Part shown: piece after piece, positions 17,584-25,559 of the stretch
How positions within the stretch are numbered: position 1 is the stretch's first letter
Layout of the letters: every line of letters begins with the position of its first letter
Assembly (NCBI RefSeq): GCF_011764505.1
Contig: NZ_AP022839.1
Location: 3,227,501 to 3,291,500, forward strand
Reading direction: 5' to 3'
Source: Legionella antarctica
GTDB lineage: Bacteria > Pseudomonadota > Gammaproteobacteria > Legionellales > Legionellaceae
DNA: 64,000 bases
Notes under the pieces: model-generated
What the model saw: the letters and a program-made list of their open reading frames with translations, nothing else
What the model was told of the DNA's origin: nothing
The model's database searches: none
Translations under genes and position numbers: made by a program

Positions 17584-18531
17584 ATGTCCACAATGATGAT
17601 TTTTACTGGAAACGCTAACCCTGAATTAGCATTAAAAATTTCCTCTCATTTACAAATACCTATTGGCAAAGCTACTGTTGGTACTTTTAGCGATGGGGAA
17701 ACTCTGGTTGAAATATTAGAAAATGTCCGCGGTAAAGATGTTTTTGTTCTCCAGTCAACCTGTGCTCCCTCAAACAATAACTTAATGGAACTGCTAATTA
17801 TGGCGGATGCATTAAGAAGATCTTCCGCTGCTCGGATTACTGCAGTTGTTCCTTATTTTGGATATGCCCGTCAAGATCGAAGAGTCCGTTCTGCTCGTGT
17901 TCCTATCACCGCTAAAGTTGTTGCTGATATGATGGCATCGGTTGGAATTTGTCGCGTACTTACTGTTGATTTACATGCCGATCAAATCCAGGGATTTTTC
18001 TATATGCCCGTTGATAACGTTTATTCAACGCCTATTCTTCTAGAAGACATTAAGAACCAGAATTTAGATAATATCATGGTAGTCTCTCCAGATGTCGGAG
18101 GTGTCGTCAGAGCCAGAGCAATGGCAAAAAGACTCGATGATGCTGAGTTATCAATCATTGATAAACGCCGAAGTGGGCCAAATAAATCTGAAGTAATGCA
18201 CATTATTGGCGAACCTGCTGATAAAAATTGTATCATTGTAGATGATATTGTAGATACAGCAGGAACCTTATGTTCCGCTGCACACGAACTAAAGAAAAAT
18301 GGAGCAAAAAGTGTGCGGGCATATATCACTCATCCGGTATTATCTGGTCCTGCGGTGAATAACATCAAACATTCCGGACTTGATGAAGTCGTTATAACGG
18401 ATACCATCCCATTATCAGAAGAAGGACGAAACTGCGAAAAAATTCGCGTGGTTAGCCTTGCGGATATGCTTGCCCAGGCAATTAAACGAGTAAATGTCGA
18501 AGAATCTGTCAGCTCAATGTTTGCTGAGTAA
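17584..18531 (+). CDS. prs: Ribose-phosphate pyrophosphokinase
   Basis: Makes PRPP from ribose 5-phosphate and ATP for nucleotide, histidine and NAD synthesis. The 315-residue protein has [31 protein letters not shown] (ATP/ribose site), [11 protein letters not shown] and the PRPP-binding loop [12 protein letters not shown]. Length is standard. ATG 17584 is used; the ribosome-binding site is weak. The roughly 150-bp leader after tRNA-Gln has an 8-bp inverted repeat (GCAGAAGA at 17464, TCTTCTGC at 17530), so processing of a shared transcript is possible. It ends at a hairpin. Confidence 0.97.
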   Translation: MSTMMIFTGNANPELALKISSHLQIPIGKATVGTFSDGETLVEILENVRGKDVFVLQSTCAPSNNNLMELLIMADALRRSSAARITAVVPYFGYARQDRRVRSARVPITAKVVADMMASVGICRVLTVDLHADQIQGFFYMPVDNVYSTPILLEDIKNQNLDNIMVVSPDVGGVVRARAMAKRLDDAELSIIDKRRSGPNKSEVMHIIGEPADKNCIIVDDIVDTAGTLCSAAHELKKNGAKSVRAYITHPVLSGPAVNNIKHSGLDEVVITDTIPLSEEGRNCEKIRVVSLADMLAQAIKRVNVEESVSSMFAE

Positions 18532-18541
18532 ATCGCTCATA

Positions 18542-18569
18542 GCCCGTATTTGAACAACGTAATACGGGC
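18542..18569. terminator. Hairpin after prs
   Basis: A 9-bp perfect stem, GCCCGTATT (18542-18550) with AATACGGGC (18561-18569), begins 10 bp after the prs stop and lies between convergent genes. It has no T-tract, so factor-dependent termination or RNA protection is possible. Confidence 0.45.
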
Positions 18570-18636
18570 GATACCTCAAACCTCTCAGCTCTATGCTTAT
18601 CTGCTAGGTCTATTTCTAATCTGCTGGAATGAAAAA

Positions 18637-20112
18637 TTATAAATACTGATTCAATACGTGCATCTGATAGGAATCTGGTTTTACACGAAAATTGTAGCCA
18701 CCCCAGCCATGCCCTGTCGACCAGATTGTCCAGCCTACAAAGCCAAAATCTTTATCTTTGATTGCATTATCTTGCATGTATTGCATGAATTCATTAAGAG
18801 GCTGACTGCAGCTTGAAGCATTATTCCCTGTGCCGAACTCAGTGACCATCGCTTTAAGCCGATTTTTTTCCAAATATTGAGTAAAAGCATCTAAATTAAA
18901 TCCATCTGGACCTTCTGTTTTAAGATCTTGCTGGCAGGTATCATGAGTTCCACTATAATCACTATCCAGATATTGATGCACGTTAATAACTATATTATCT
19001 AAATCAGTTATTCCTGATTTAGCAAAATTCTCCCGAGTAAATAAACTCGCATTGGTATAGACTTTCCCATCGCCTCCCGTCCATTCTCCAGTGGTCCAGG
19101 AATGAAGACCCGTCCAATTATTCCCTTCTATTAAAATTGTACCCTTAAATTGCTGAGCACGAAGCATTTTTATCAAAGCGACTTGGATTGTAAAAACTTT
19201 ATCATCTGGAACCGCAACAGGCTCATTCATTAGATCAATCACAATATATTCTTTATCAATGCTGATGTCTTCTTGGATGAGGGTAACTAATTGTCCCCAT
19301 GCGGATTGATAAGCCTTTTCATCTAAAATTAAATCACCATCTGGACAAGAAGCATCTCCAAAACAACCTGAATACTGCTCACCAAATTTCGAATAGCGCA
19401 TATAAGCATGTAAATCTACAACAGCATGTACTTTAGCCTTGGTCAAAGTTTGCAAGAGGGGCTTGATATAATTGACATAATAGTCCCTATTGATACTACC
19501 AGTACCAGGACCATCCAATTGTAAATACCCCCAACTTACAGGGATTCTTACAGTATTCATGCCCGCTTCAATAAAAAAAACAGTATCTTTAAGATCAGAA
19601 TAAGGGCTATTTTGATCAAGAATAGATAGGTTAGGAACTACTGCGGGATCAATCACCTTTCCAAACTCAAGACCAGATAAATTAATCCCTGCGAATTGCC
19701 AATTAGTAGCAGGTTGAGCTCTAACTAAGTCCTCATTAATTTCAATAGGTGTATAGGCTATAGACCCGCTGATCCGCCCCTTATTATCAATTCCAGGATT
19801 ACTATATTGGATATGTATACCCTCTGGAGGTAGATAACTTATTATTGTATTCCCTTCTTTACTTAAATTAAGGTTCATCCACCCCAAGTACGTATTACTT
19901 ACGTCACAACCATTGAAGCGAAGTGCGGCGCCCGCATAGCTAACTGTTCCGACATCTACTGAGCTGTCTGGAGCTAGCTTTAGCTGACTTTTTTGAATGC
20001 AAACATAGGGTTTCAAAATACCTTTAGGCCCTACTCCTTCTATATTATTGGTAAGGATAGTTGCCAGAGCCACTCCCGGGATTAAGGAAATCAACGGTAT
20101 CGTTTTTATCAC
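18637..20112 (-). CDS. Secreted glycoside hydrolase family 5 cellulase
   Basis: Predicted extracellular endo-beta-1,4-glucanase. The 491-residue precursor has a signal peptide (IPLISLIPGVALA). An N-terminal beta-rich domain of about 135 residues resembles a carbohydrate-binding module. The GH5 barrel follows: WGYLQLDGPGTGSINRDYY, AVVDLHAYMRY, the acid/base Glu297 in DLMNEPVA and the nucleophile Glu425 in MVTEFGTGN. Legionella pneumophila exports a GH5 enzyme, CelA, by type II secretion; this may be its counterpart. The start is GTG 20112 with GGAG upstream. The gene is divergent from a LuxR-type regulator. A lux-box lies about 44 bp upstream of a plausible -10/start, placing it as an activator site. 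Confidence 0.9.
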   Translation of the reverse strand: MIKTIPLISLIPGVALATILTNNIEGVGPKGILKPYVCIQKSQLKLAPDSSVDVGTVSYAGAALRFNGCDVSNTYLGWMNLNLSKEGNTIISYLPPEGIHIQYSNPGIDNKGRISGSIAYTPIEINEDLVRAQPATNWQFAGINLSGLEFGKVIDPAVVPNLSILDQNSPYSDLKDTVFFIEAGMNTVRIPVSWGYLQLDGPGTGSINRDYYVNYIKPLLQTLTKAKVHAVVDLHAYMRYSKFGEQYSGCFGDASCPDGDLILDEKAYQSAWGQLVTLIQEDISIDKEYIVIDLMNEPVAVPDDKVFTIQVALIKMLRAQQFKGTILIEGNNWTGLHSWTTGEWTGGDGKVYTNASLFTRENFAKSGITDLDNIVINVHQYLDSDYSGTHDTCQQDLKTEGPDGFNLDAFTQYLEKNRLKAMVTEFGTGNNASSCSQPLNEFMQYMQDNAIKDKDFGFVGWTIWSTGHGWGGYNFRVKPDSYQMHVLNQYL

Positions 20113-20144
20113 AATGTTCTCCAGTGAATTTATTTGATAAAATG

Positions 20145-20153
20145 TGTATAATA
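20145..20153 (-). promoter_or_regulatory. Candidate -10 region of the cellulase gene
   Basis: On the minus strand TATTAT (20153-20148) overlapping TATACA (20150-20145) predicts a transcript start near 20138-20141, 26-30 nt before the GTG. No -35 consensus is evident where one is expected; the lux-box occupies that region instead, which fits activator dependence. Confidence 0.4.
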
Positions 20154-20175
20154 TTGCATCACAGACGGATTAATA

Positions 20176-20195
20176 ACCTGTCTTTTATAACAGGT
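20176..20195. promoter_or_regulatory. Lux-box (ACCTGT-N8-ACAGGT)
   Basis: A 20-bp perfect dyad with half-sites ACCTGT (20176-20181) and ACAGGT (20190-20195), the half-sites and spacing of the classic Vibrio fischeri lux-box. It ends 3 bp before the GGAGG of the LuxR-type gene and lies about 64 bp upstream of the cellulase start. The divergent arrangement suggests activation of the cellulase and autoregulation of the regulator. Confidence 0.65.
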
Positions 20196-20207
20196 TTTGG
20201 AGGAAAA

Positions 20208-20927
20208 ATGCATGAGTTGACTTGTCAAATGTCTGAAAGCCTCACAGTAGATACCTTAAAACGGATCATTATCGAATTTTTTGCCAAAGAAGGGATAACA
20301 AGTCTCGCATTTACATTTTATAAGTACCACACCAAAACAGGCAGCCAAATCATTTATGACTGGGTCAGTCCCCCACTGCTCCCATGGCATCAGCATTATC
20401 TGGAACAAAAATATGCCGATATCGATAGAACACTGGAATCTTCGGAACACTCACTTATCCCTGTTTATTGGAATGTGAATCAACAATTAGCCCAGGCCAA
20501 AAATAGCCGTGAGCAGCGGATACGAAAAGAATCCATCGATTTTGGGATAGAAAAGGGGCTTAATATACCCGTCCATGGTTCATTCGGTGATTTTGTCGTA
20601 CTAGTATTGCATCAACGGGTGCATCAGAATGGATTAGAACAGTGGCAAAATAAACAATATCAGTGGATGACAATTGCGCAGTATTATTTTCATTACTTAA
20701 GGAAATTACTGCTATCCGAGCAAGAAGACTCAAAAATACATTTAACCAATCGAGAACAGCAATGTCTTGAGTTAACGGCACAGGGTATTCGCATTGGGAT
20801 GATTGCAAAAAATTTGGGTATTACCCAACGAACCTGTAATTTTCATTTACAAAATGCCAATAAAAAGCTGGGGGTAACCAATAAATACCTGGCTGCAACT
20901 CGCTGGCTGGAAGAGAAACAAAATTAA
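20208..20927 (+). CDS. LuxR-family regulator with autoinducer-binding domain (LuxR solo)
   Basis: A 239-residue transcription factor. The N-terminal half fits the acyl-homoserine-lactone-binding domain: the Trp, Tyr, Asp and Trp positions that line the ligand pocket are present in PWHQHYLEQKYADIDRT and IPVYWN, followed by GLNIPVHGSFGDF. The C-terminal HTH (about 178-235) contains LTNREQQCLELTAQG and NFHLQNANKKLGV. ATG 20208 is chosen because GGAGG is five bases upstream. No luxI homologue is in the window, so it is a solo here. The 20-bp lux-box just upstream is its likely operator. The signal it senses, if any, is unknown. Confidence 0.88.
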   Translation: MHELTCQMSESLTVDTLKRIIIEFFAKEGITSLAFTFYKYHTKTGSQIIYDWVSPPLLPWHQHYLEQKYADIDRTLESSEHSLIPVYWNVNQQLAQAKNSREQRIRKESIDFGIEKGLNIPVHGSFGDFVVLVLHQRVHQNGLEQWQNKQYQWMTIAQYYFHYLRKLLLSEQEDSKIHLTNREQQCLELTAQGIRIGMIAKNLGITQRTCNFHLQNANKKLGVTNKYLAATRWLEEKQN

Positions 20928-21136
20928 AATAACAAGTAAAGCCTTATACACCCTGTCATTCAGGAGGTAAACCAGTCATTTTTCTAATATGCCTCCCATC
21001 ATCTCGACGACAGCAAAAGATGTCACGGATATAGCATCCCACATTAATTATATATCGATATATTCCTTCCTTATACAACTATCCGCCAAAGATGTTCTAA
21101 AGTTAATGTAGGCAATTAAATATTTTGAGAACAAGC

Positions 21137-21925
21137 ATGTGTCTTGCCATGATAGCTTTAGACCAACATCCGCTATATCCCATTATCATTTTATCCAATC
21201 GTGATGAGTTTTATAAAAGAGCAACTGACCCTGCTCGTTATTGGCAGGAAAACTCTAATGTATTTTCTGGTAAAGATTTAATGAGAGGTGGTACCTGGCT
21301 GGGTGTTAATAGAGATGGAAAATTTTCCCTTATAACCAACTATAGGAGCCCTGACGGTTATAGATTATCGATGCAATCGCGAGGACTTTTAGCAAAAAAA
21401 TTCCTATTTGAGAGTAAAGATACTTCGCCCTCAGCTTATGTAAAAACAATCGAGGCAGTTGCCAACACCTACAATCCATTCAATATGATTGTTGGGGATA
21501 GAACGAATGTTGTTTACTATTCTAATGTAATAAATAAAACCACCGATCTAATCTCTGGTTTGTATGGCATCAGTAATCATTTATTAGACACTCCCTGGTA
21601 TAAGGTATTAAAAGCCAAGAACTTATTTAATCATTTATTAGTCGACCTGATAACCTATGAGGACCCTGGGATGATAGCAAAGATGTTATACCCTATTTTA
21701 GAAGACAGAACGCTTGCACCAGATAATTTATTGCCGAATACCGGTGTCCCCATGAATGTAGAGAAATCACTTAGTTCAATTTTCGTGGATATACCTGGTC
21801 AGGCATATGGAACAAGGAGTGCTACAATGATTTTGTTTAAAAAAAAGAATATCTTTTTTTTTGAAAAAACGTTTACAAACGGTAAGCTCATCTCTTTTAA
21901 TAGTACGAATTTAAGAACAGGGTAG
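21137..21925 (+). CDS. NRDE (TANGO2/DUF833) family protein
   Basis: A 262-residue protein beginning MCLAMIALDQHP with the family's Cys2 (Ntn-hydrolase-like nucleophile position). Next come LSNRDEFYKRATDPARYW with the name-giving NRDE motif, GGTWLGVNRDGKFSLITNYR, YGISNHLLDTPWYKV and a GTRSATMILF near the end. ATG 21137 puts Cys at position 2; an upstream in-frame start would mask it. The eukaryotic homologue TANGO2 is linked to heme or lipid handling. The bacterial function is undefined. Isolated gene. Confidence 0.85.
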   Translation: MCLAMIALDQHPLYPIIILSNRDEFYKRATDPARYWQENSNVFSGKDLMRGGTWLGVNRDGKFSLITNYRSPDGYRLSMQSRGLLAKKFLFESKDTSPSAYVKTIEAVANTYNPFNMIVGDRTNVVYYSNVINKTTDLISGLYGISNHLLDTPWYKVLKAKNLFNHLLVDLITYEDPGMIAKMLYPILEDRTLAPDNLLPNTGVPMNVEKSLSSIFVDIPGQAYGTRSATMILFKKKNIFFFEKTFTNGKLISFNSTNLRTG

Positions 21926-22108
21926 CTCCGAGGCTTTGCTACAGAAAAATAATGGGGCTCAGTCAATGGATAAAGCACCCAACTTTTTATTTCTTAAGTT
22001 TACCATTCTACCAGTTCGTCCTAACAAACTTACCTTAAACTAAGGACTATACACTTAATACTTCCTTAATCCATTTGGCTTATTATATGTTCAGTTTTAC
22101 TTATTAGT

Positions 22109-23515
22109 TTGATAATTTTGAAAGAGAAAATTGAAGATTTATGCCCGCAATTAACCTTAGATGAATTGCAAAAGGTTGTATACGCAAAATGGCCTGGTAC
22201 TCCTGGTAAAAAAATAACCACTATTAATTATACTTTTTATCCGGGTTTTCTATCATCAGATGTCACAAAGGTTATCTACGATACGTATTCAGATGCCACT
22301 CTAAAATCTCTGTCAGCGGAAACTCGAGAAAAAGTTGGACTCTCTTTAGAGCTTTGGCGTCTGGCTTGTGGTGAAACCATTAAGTTTAATTATGTAGAAA
22401 AGCTTCTTGTGAATCAAAGAGGTATTACTTTCATCGGTTGCGATAATCTCGGGCCTGCAAGTGGAGTAGCTTATCCCAGAATAACCGGTACCAGTATCGA
22501 TGACGTACTGGTATGTCTTCCCAATATTATTTCAACTCCCTTTCAAGTAAAAACACTTTTTCATGAAATAGGGCATGCCTTGGGATTGGAACACGTCCAT
22601 GAAGTCGACTCAATCAAACAACAATTAATGACCACAAAAGAAGGCTTGGGTTGTTCCACCATGACCTATAATCAGCTGCTTCGCTCAACTGTTAATAACT
22701 GTACAACTAAAGAATATTGCGGTGATCAATCCTACGCAATTTATCCAGGCCCTATGGATAAACAAATATGCAGCGCCTTATATCCACCTTTACCCACTTC
22801 TTCTCCTGTTGGAAAGTACTATAACTCTCTTTTTTTAGGTTTTTTAAATGGCTCTATAGAAAAAACTCTTGCTTCATTATTGATGAATCTGGAATTTATA
22901 AATCTTGATCAAAAAAATACTGAACTGGTATCTTTACTTTCTGCAACCATGTTGCGAATTTACCTGCAAGATTCAGCTTTCAACTCCATCAATGCTATAG
23001 CTTTATTAGAGTTCCTGGCTCGAGTTAATGATCTTCACCTCATTAAATGGATTGAGCTAATTAGAACTCTAGCAAATATTTCCGGTCTATTTATGTATCT
23101 TTCTGAAATATATGCTAATGAAGAGGCTATGATGCGTGGAATATATTTAAGCGCTTTATTAGGGGGTAGCGTTGCCGGCACCTTGATTGGACCTTTGGTT
23201 GGTGAAAAAGCTGCTAGTGTAACAAATACTGTTATACAAAATGTGGGTTATTTTTTTAACTGGAGCACCCAAGCAGTCTCCAAAATACTCCCAACTACCC
23301 TTCGAACTCATTCTGTTTCAAGTCGATTCTTTGGGACAATTGAAAAAGTCTCTGGAGATACCCCAGTAGAATCTGAAAACAGTGCTACAGATTATAAATC
23401 CGAAGGTGATTCCCATTATGATTCAGAGTCCTTTTATGATTCAGAATCCTTTTATGATTCAGAATCTTATTATGATTCAGAGCCTGAGCAAGCTCAATTA
23501 GATTTTTGTCAGTAG
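22109..23515 (+). CDS. Metzincin zinc metalloprotease with acidic repeat tail
   Basis: A 468-residue protein without signal peptide. The protease domain (about 30-225) starts with a matrixin/serralysin-like strand (TTINYTFYPGF). It carries the zinc motif HEIGHALGLEH (His152, Glu153, His156, His162) and a probable Met-turn in STMTYNQ. The middle is helical with a hydrophobic, glycine-rich stretch (about 350-375). The tail has four copies of a six-residue Y-D-S-E-S-F/Y repeat. An acidic, E-rich C-terminus is typical of Dot/Icm effectors, and Legionella has another metzincin effector, LegP. Translation seems to begin at TTG 22109 or TTG 22118, as no ATG lies upstream of the domain in frame, which is odd and could mean 5' damage. 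Confidence 0.8.
   Translation: MIILKEKIEDLCPQLTLDELQKVVYAKWPGTPGKKITTINYTFYPGFLSSDVTKVIYDTYSDATLKSLSAETREKVGLSLELWRLACGETIKFNYVEKLLVNQRGITFIGCDNLGPASGVAYPRITGTSIDDVLVCLPNIISTPFQVKTLFHEIGHALGLEHVHEVDSIKQQLMTTKEGLGCSTMTYNQLLRSTVNNCTTKEYCGDQSYAIYPGPMDKQICSALYPPLPTSSPVGKYYNSLFLGFLNGSIEKTLASLLMNLEFINLDQKNTELVSLLSATMLRIYLQDSAFNSINAIALLEFLARVNDLHLIKWIELIRTLANISGLFMYLSEIYANEEAMMRGIYLSALLGGSVAGTLIGPLVGEKAASVTNTVIQNVGYFFNWSTQAVSKILPTTLRTHSVSSRFFGTIEKVSGDTPVESENSATDYKSEGDSHYDSESFYDSESFYDSESYYDSEPEQAQLDFCQ
23417..23488 (+). repeat. Four 18-bp tandem repeats inside the metalloprotease gene
   Basis: Units start at 23417, 23435, 23453 and 23471, each close to TATGATTCAGAATCCTTT. Units two and one differ at a single base; the last is the most diverged. 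They encode the acidic tail repeats and could expand or contract by slippage without shifting the frame. Confidence 0.9.
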
Positions 23516-23774
23516 TATAAGGGACAACTACTGGGCAAATCCTATCTCATCAATTTTTCCTAATCCTCTTCTTCGGATCTGGGTATAATTTTATCCTGGA
23601 AAATCTAATAAAACCAGTACCACTAATAGGACAGCGATTAAATACAATACAGGTATTGTTTTACAACGGTCATTTCAAGCACTTCATGGCTAGAATGTAG
23701 GGTATTTCTATCGCTGCAAAGCTATCGAATTTTCAAGATTTGAAGCGAAATAGCCCTCCTTTTATTTACAGTCG

Positions 23775-24509
23775 TTAATCTAATTTAGGAGAATAAAGTT
23801 GTTTTAACTCTCTCTCCAATTCTTTTGCATTTTCGACTGCGCCAGAATCCTTTACCTTAAAGAAGCCTGGATGACGACCAACGGTAAAGAATTTTACTGC
23901 GCTATTGCAAAGTTCCGTTGCAAGATTAGTCAAGTAACTTCCCCAACCCAAATCTTTTTGCAATAAAGGCGTTGCAATAGTGATCAGACTTTGTGCCTGT
24001 TGAGGAAAAGCAGCTAATTTTTCATCATCTAGTTTATTAAACGTATTTTCATTGAGTTTGGTTAAGTCCTTATATAAATCTTCTGCTACTTTTATTGCAT
24101 CCATGTGATGCTGCCCGACAGTGTCAATTTTTACTTTAAAACCATCTAAAATTTGTTGGATTTTGTGGCTTGCTTCAATCGACTTAAAAAACACGCTGGC
24201 ATAAGATTTTTTGTGAAAATTATCCTTTCCACCATTTTGTAAAGCATCAGACTGACCAGGTACGTTCAGGCTTGATAATTGTTCATCGGTTAGGTCCGAC
24301 AGGGCTACGGACATGCAGTGTCTCCTCAACGATTCAGGACAACAACCTTTTTGCCAACCTGTTTCAAAACCTTCTTGAGTATAATATGTAACGCTGGGTT
24401 TGTCATTTTGACTATGGAGATCAAAAGTAATAACCATTATTCCATTCTCAGCTGTAATAATGTCAAATGTAATTGGACATTCATTTGTATATTCTCTAGA
24501 TTTCGTCAT
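23775..24509 (-). CDS. Hypothetical protein, possible effector
   Basis: About 244 residues, soluble, with a beta-like N-terminal part (ECPITFDIITAENGIMVITFDL) and a long helical C-terminal half (from about residue 105). It ends in a charged ELERELKQLYSPKLD. ATG 24509 is selected because GGAG stands six bases upstream; in-frame ATGs further out lack such a site. I recognise no family. The charged, E-rich end and its place beside the metzincin gene make export by Dot/Icm conceivable but unproven. Confidence 0.6.
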   Translation of the reverse strand: MTKSREYTNECPITFDIITAENGIMVITFDLHSQNDKPSVTYYTQEGFETGWQKGCCPESLRRHCMSVALSDLTDEQLSSLNVPGQSDALQNGGKDNFHKKSYASVFFKSIEASHKIQQILDGFKVKIDTVGQHHMDAIKVAEDLYKDLTKLNENTFNKLDDEKLAAFPQQAQSLITIATPLLQKDLGWGSYLTNLATELCNSAVKFFTVGRHPGFFKVKDSGAVENAKELERELKQLYSPKLD

Positions 24510-24673
24510 GACTAGCTCCATACATAAGCATTGTGTTTGGTAATTGTAGACAATGAATATTAAGAGACTATTAAAAGAACCCTCTAAGCCCATTATTGCG
24601 GGATATTTTTGACTAAGATTTGATTTTTTTGCAGGTATTAACCTTTCTCGATAGTGTCGCTAAGCTCGTGATT

Positions 24674-24904
24674 GATTTTAGCCATCCATGGCTGAAATCG
24701 ACTCGCAAACGCGACAAGTATGCCTCCGGCGGCCCTGGCCGTCCTGTGTCCGCTTGTTTTTTCACCCCATTCGGGGTTCAAAAACAACGCTACCCCAATG
24801 ACTGACGCCTTTTCGGATGCCTTATATTTTGCCTGCGGCAAAACATCCGGCTCTAAGGCTACCAGGGACTACCAGCCTCGCTCGTTCCTCGCTTCCTTGG
24901 CTGG
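24674..24904. repeat. Row of four stem-loops in a GC-rich non-coding block
   Basis: Four inverted repeats follow each other: 24674-24699 (12-bp arms, one mismatch, 2-nt loop), 24751-24790 (about 17-bp arms around CCCCATTCGGGG), 24814-24849 (CGGATG/CATCCG outside a perfect TTTTGCC/GGCAAAA) and 24872-24904 (CCAGCC/GGCTGG). Base composition is richer in GC than the surroundings. Open frames across it have no ribosome-binding sites and I do not accept them as genes. A dispersed structured repeat or an RNA is likely. Confidence 0.55.
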
Positions 24905-25091
24905 CAGCGATAGATCATTTTCAACCTACTTAATCACTATAATGGACACTCCAATATATAATACTGAGAATTAATCCCTGTTTATCACTGTTCTAGAAAA
25001 ACTGATCGGCTGTAACCGTCTGGCTTTAATACGCTGGCGGACGGATGGTAAATTTTCAGAACAGATTAATTGAATGGAACCACTTTTAGCC

Positions 25092-25100
25092 TGGTATAAT
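25092..25100 (+). promoter_or_regulatory. Extended -10 promoter of candidate small RNA
   Basis: TGGTATAAT is a perfect extended -10 element (TGN plus TATAAT). A TTGAAT at 25070-25075 is a possible -35 at 19-bp spacing. The start of transcription would be near 25107. Confidence 0.5.
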
Positions 25101-25106
25101 AAAATA

Positions 25107-25174
25107 ATAAAGTGATATGGGATTTTAAAGTTAGGAAGTTCTAAAATCGAACAGGCTACACCAGCCTGTTTTTT
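25107..25174 (+). ncRNA. Candidate 68-nt small RNA
   Basis: From the predicted start to the T-tract, the RNA would fold into two hairpins. The first has stem GATTTTA (25121-25127) with TAAAATC (25142-25148) and an AGGA in its loop. The second is the intrinsic terminator AACAGGCT/AGCCTGTT (25150-25170) with six T. No coding frame fits. It lies directly upstream of a broken GNAT gene. It does not match any RNA I know by sequence. Confidence 0.45.
25150..25174 (+). terminator. Intrinsic terminator
   Basis: An 8-bp perfect stem, 5-nt loop and TTTTTT. On the plus strand there is no protein gene upstream, so it most likely ends the small RNA described here. Confidence 0.75.
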
Positions 25175-25179
25175 GTTAA

Positions 25180-25442
25180 AAAAATTGGCCTCATCTGGTT
25201 GCAATAGTTGAGGGAAAAATAATTGGTTGGTGTGATATCACTGCACTCGATCGACCTGTTTTCGCTCACATTGGCTCATTAGGCATTGGTGTACTAGCTC
25301 CCTATAGAAGTAAAGGCATAGGAAAAGCATTAATGGAAACAACTCTTCAAAAAGCAAAGGAGAAGGGATTCACAAGAATGCTGTTTGCATTGATGGGAAC
25401 TATGAAAATCATATTTTTATGGCACGCCTATATCTGCAATAA
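25180..25442 (+). pseudogene. GNAT acetyltransferase remnant
   Basis: The plus frame from about 25180 reads NWPHLVAIVEGKIIGWCDI, then IGSLGIGVLAPYRSKGIGKALMETT (the acetyl-CoA-binding motif A) and KAKEKGFTRM. This is plainly a GNAT N-acetyltransferase, but there is no start codon or N-terminal third. After about 25400 the frame departs from the family; a neighbouring frame (NYENHIF) looks like the continuation. It is truncated at 5' and probably frameshifted at 3'. An internal ATG at 25333 gives only a fragment. Confidence 0.75.
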
Positions 25443-25515
25443 TTATCTTAATCACCGGAATAATTTTGATAGTTGCAATCGAAAAAAGAGTCAGGCGAGC
25501 TTTAATAAAATACAA

Positions 25516-25540
25516 AAAAAGGGAGTGAAGCTCCCTTTTT
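25516..25540. terminator. Bidirectional intrinsic terminator
   Basis: GGGAG (25521-25525) and CTCCC (25531-25535) with a 5-nt loop, flanked by an A-run on one side and a T-run on the other. It works in both directions: for the GNAT remnant and for fis, which ends at 25560. Confidence 0.8.
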
Positions 25541-25559
25541 CTATTATAGTATAAATTTA

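Noticed and set aside
23584..23662. A TATAAT followed 70 nt later by a short stem with T-tract, a second possible small RNA
   Set aside because: No -35 or TG extension, and the stem (ACAATA/TATTGT) is short; too weak to claim.
24620..25204. Several overlapping frames in the hairpin-rich block
   Set aside because: Frames on both strands overlap, none has a ribosome-binding site, and the stem-loops explain the composition.
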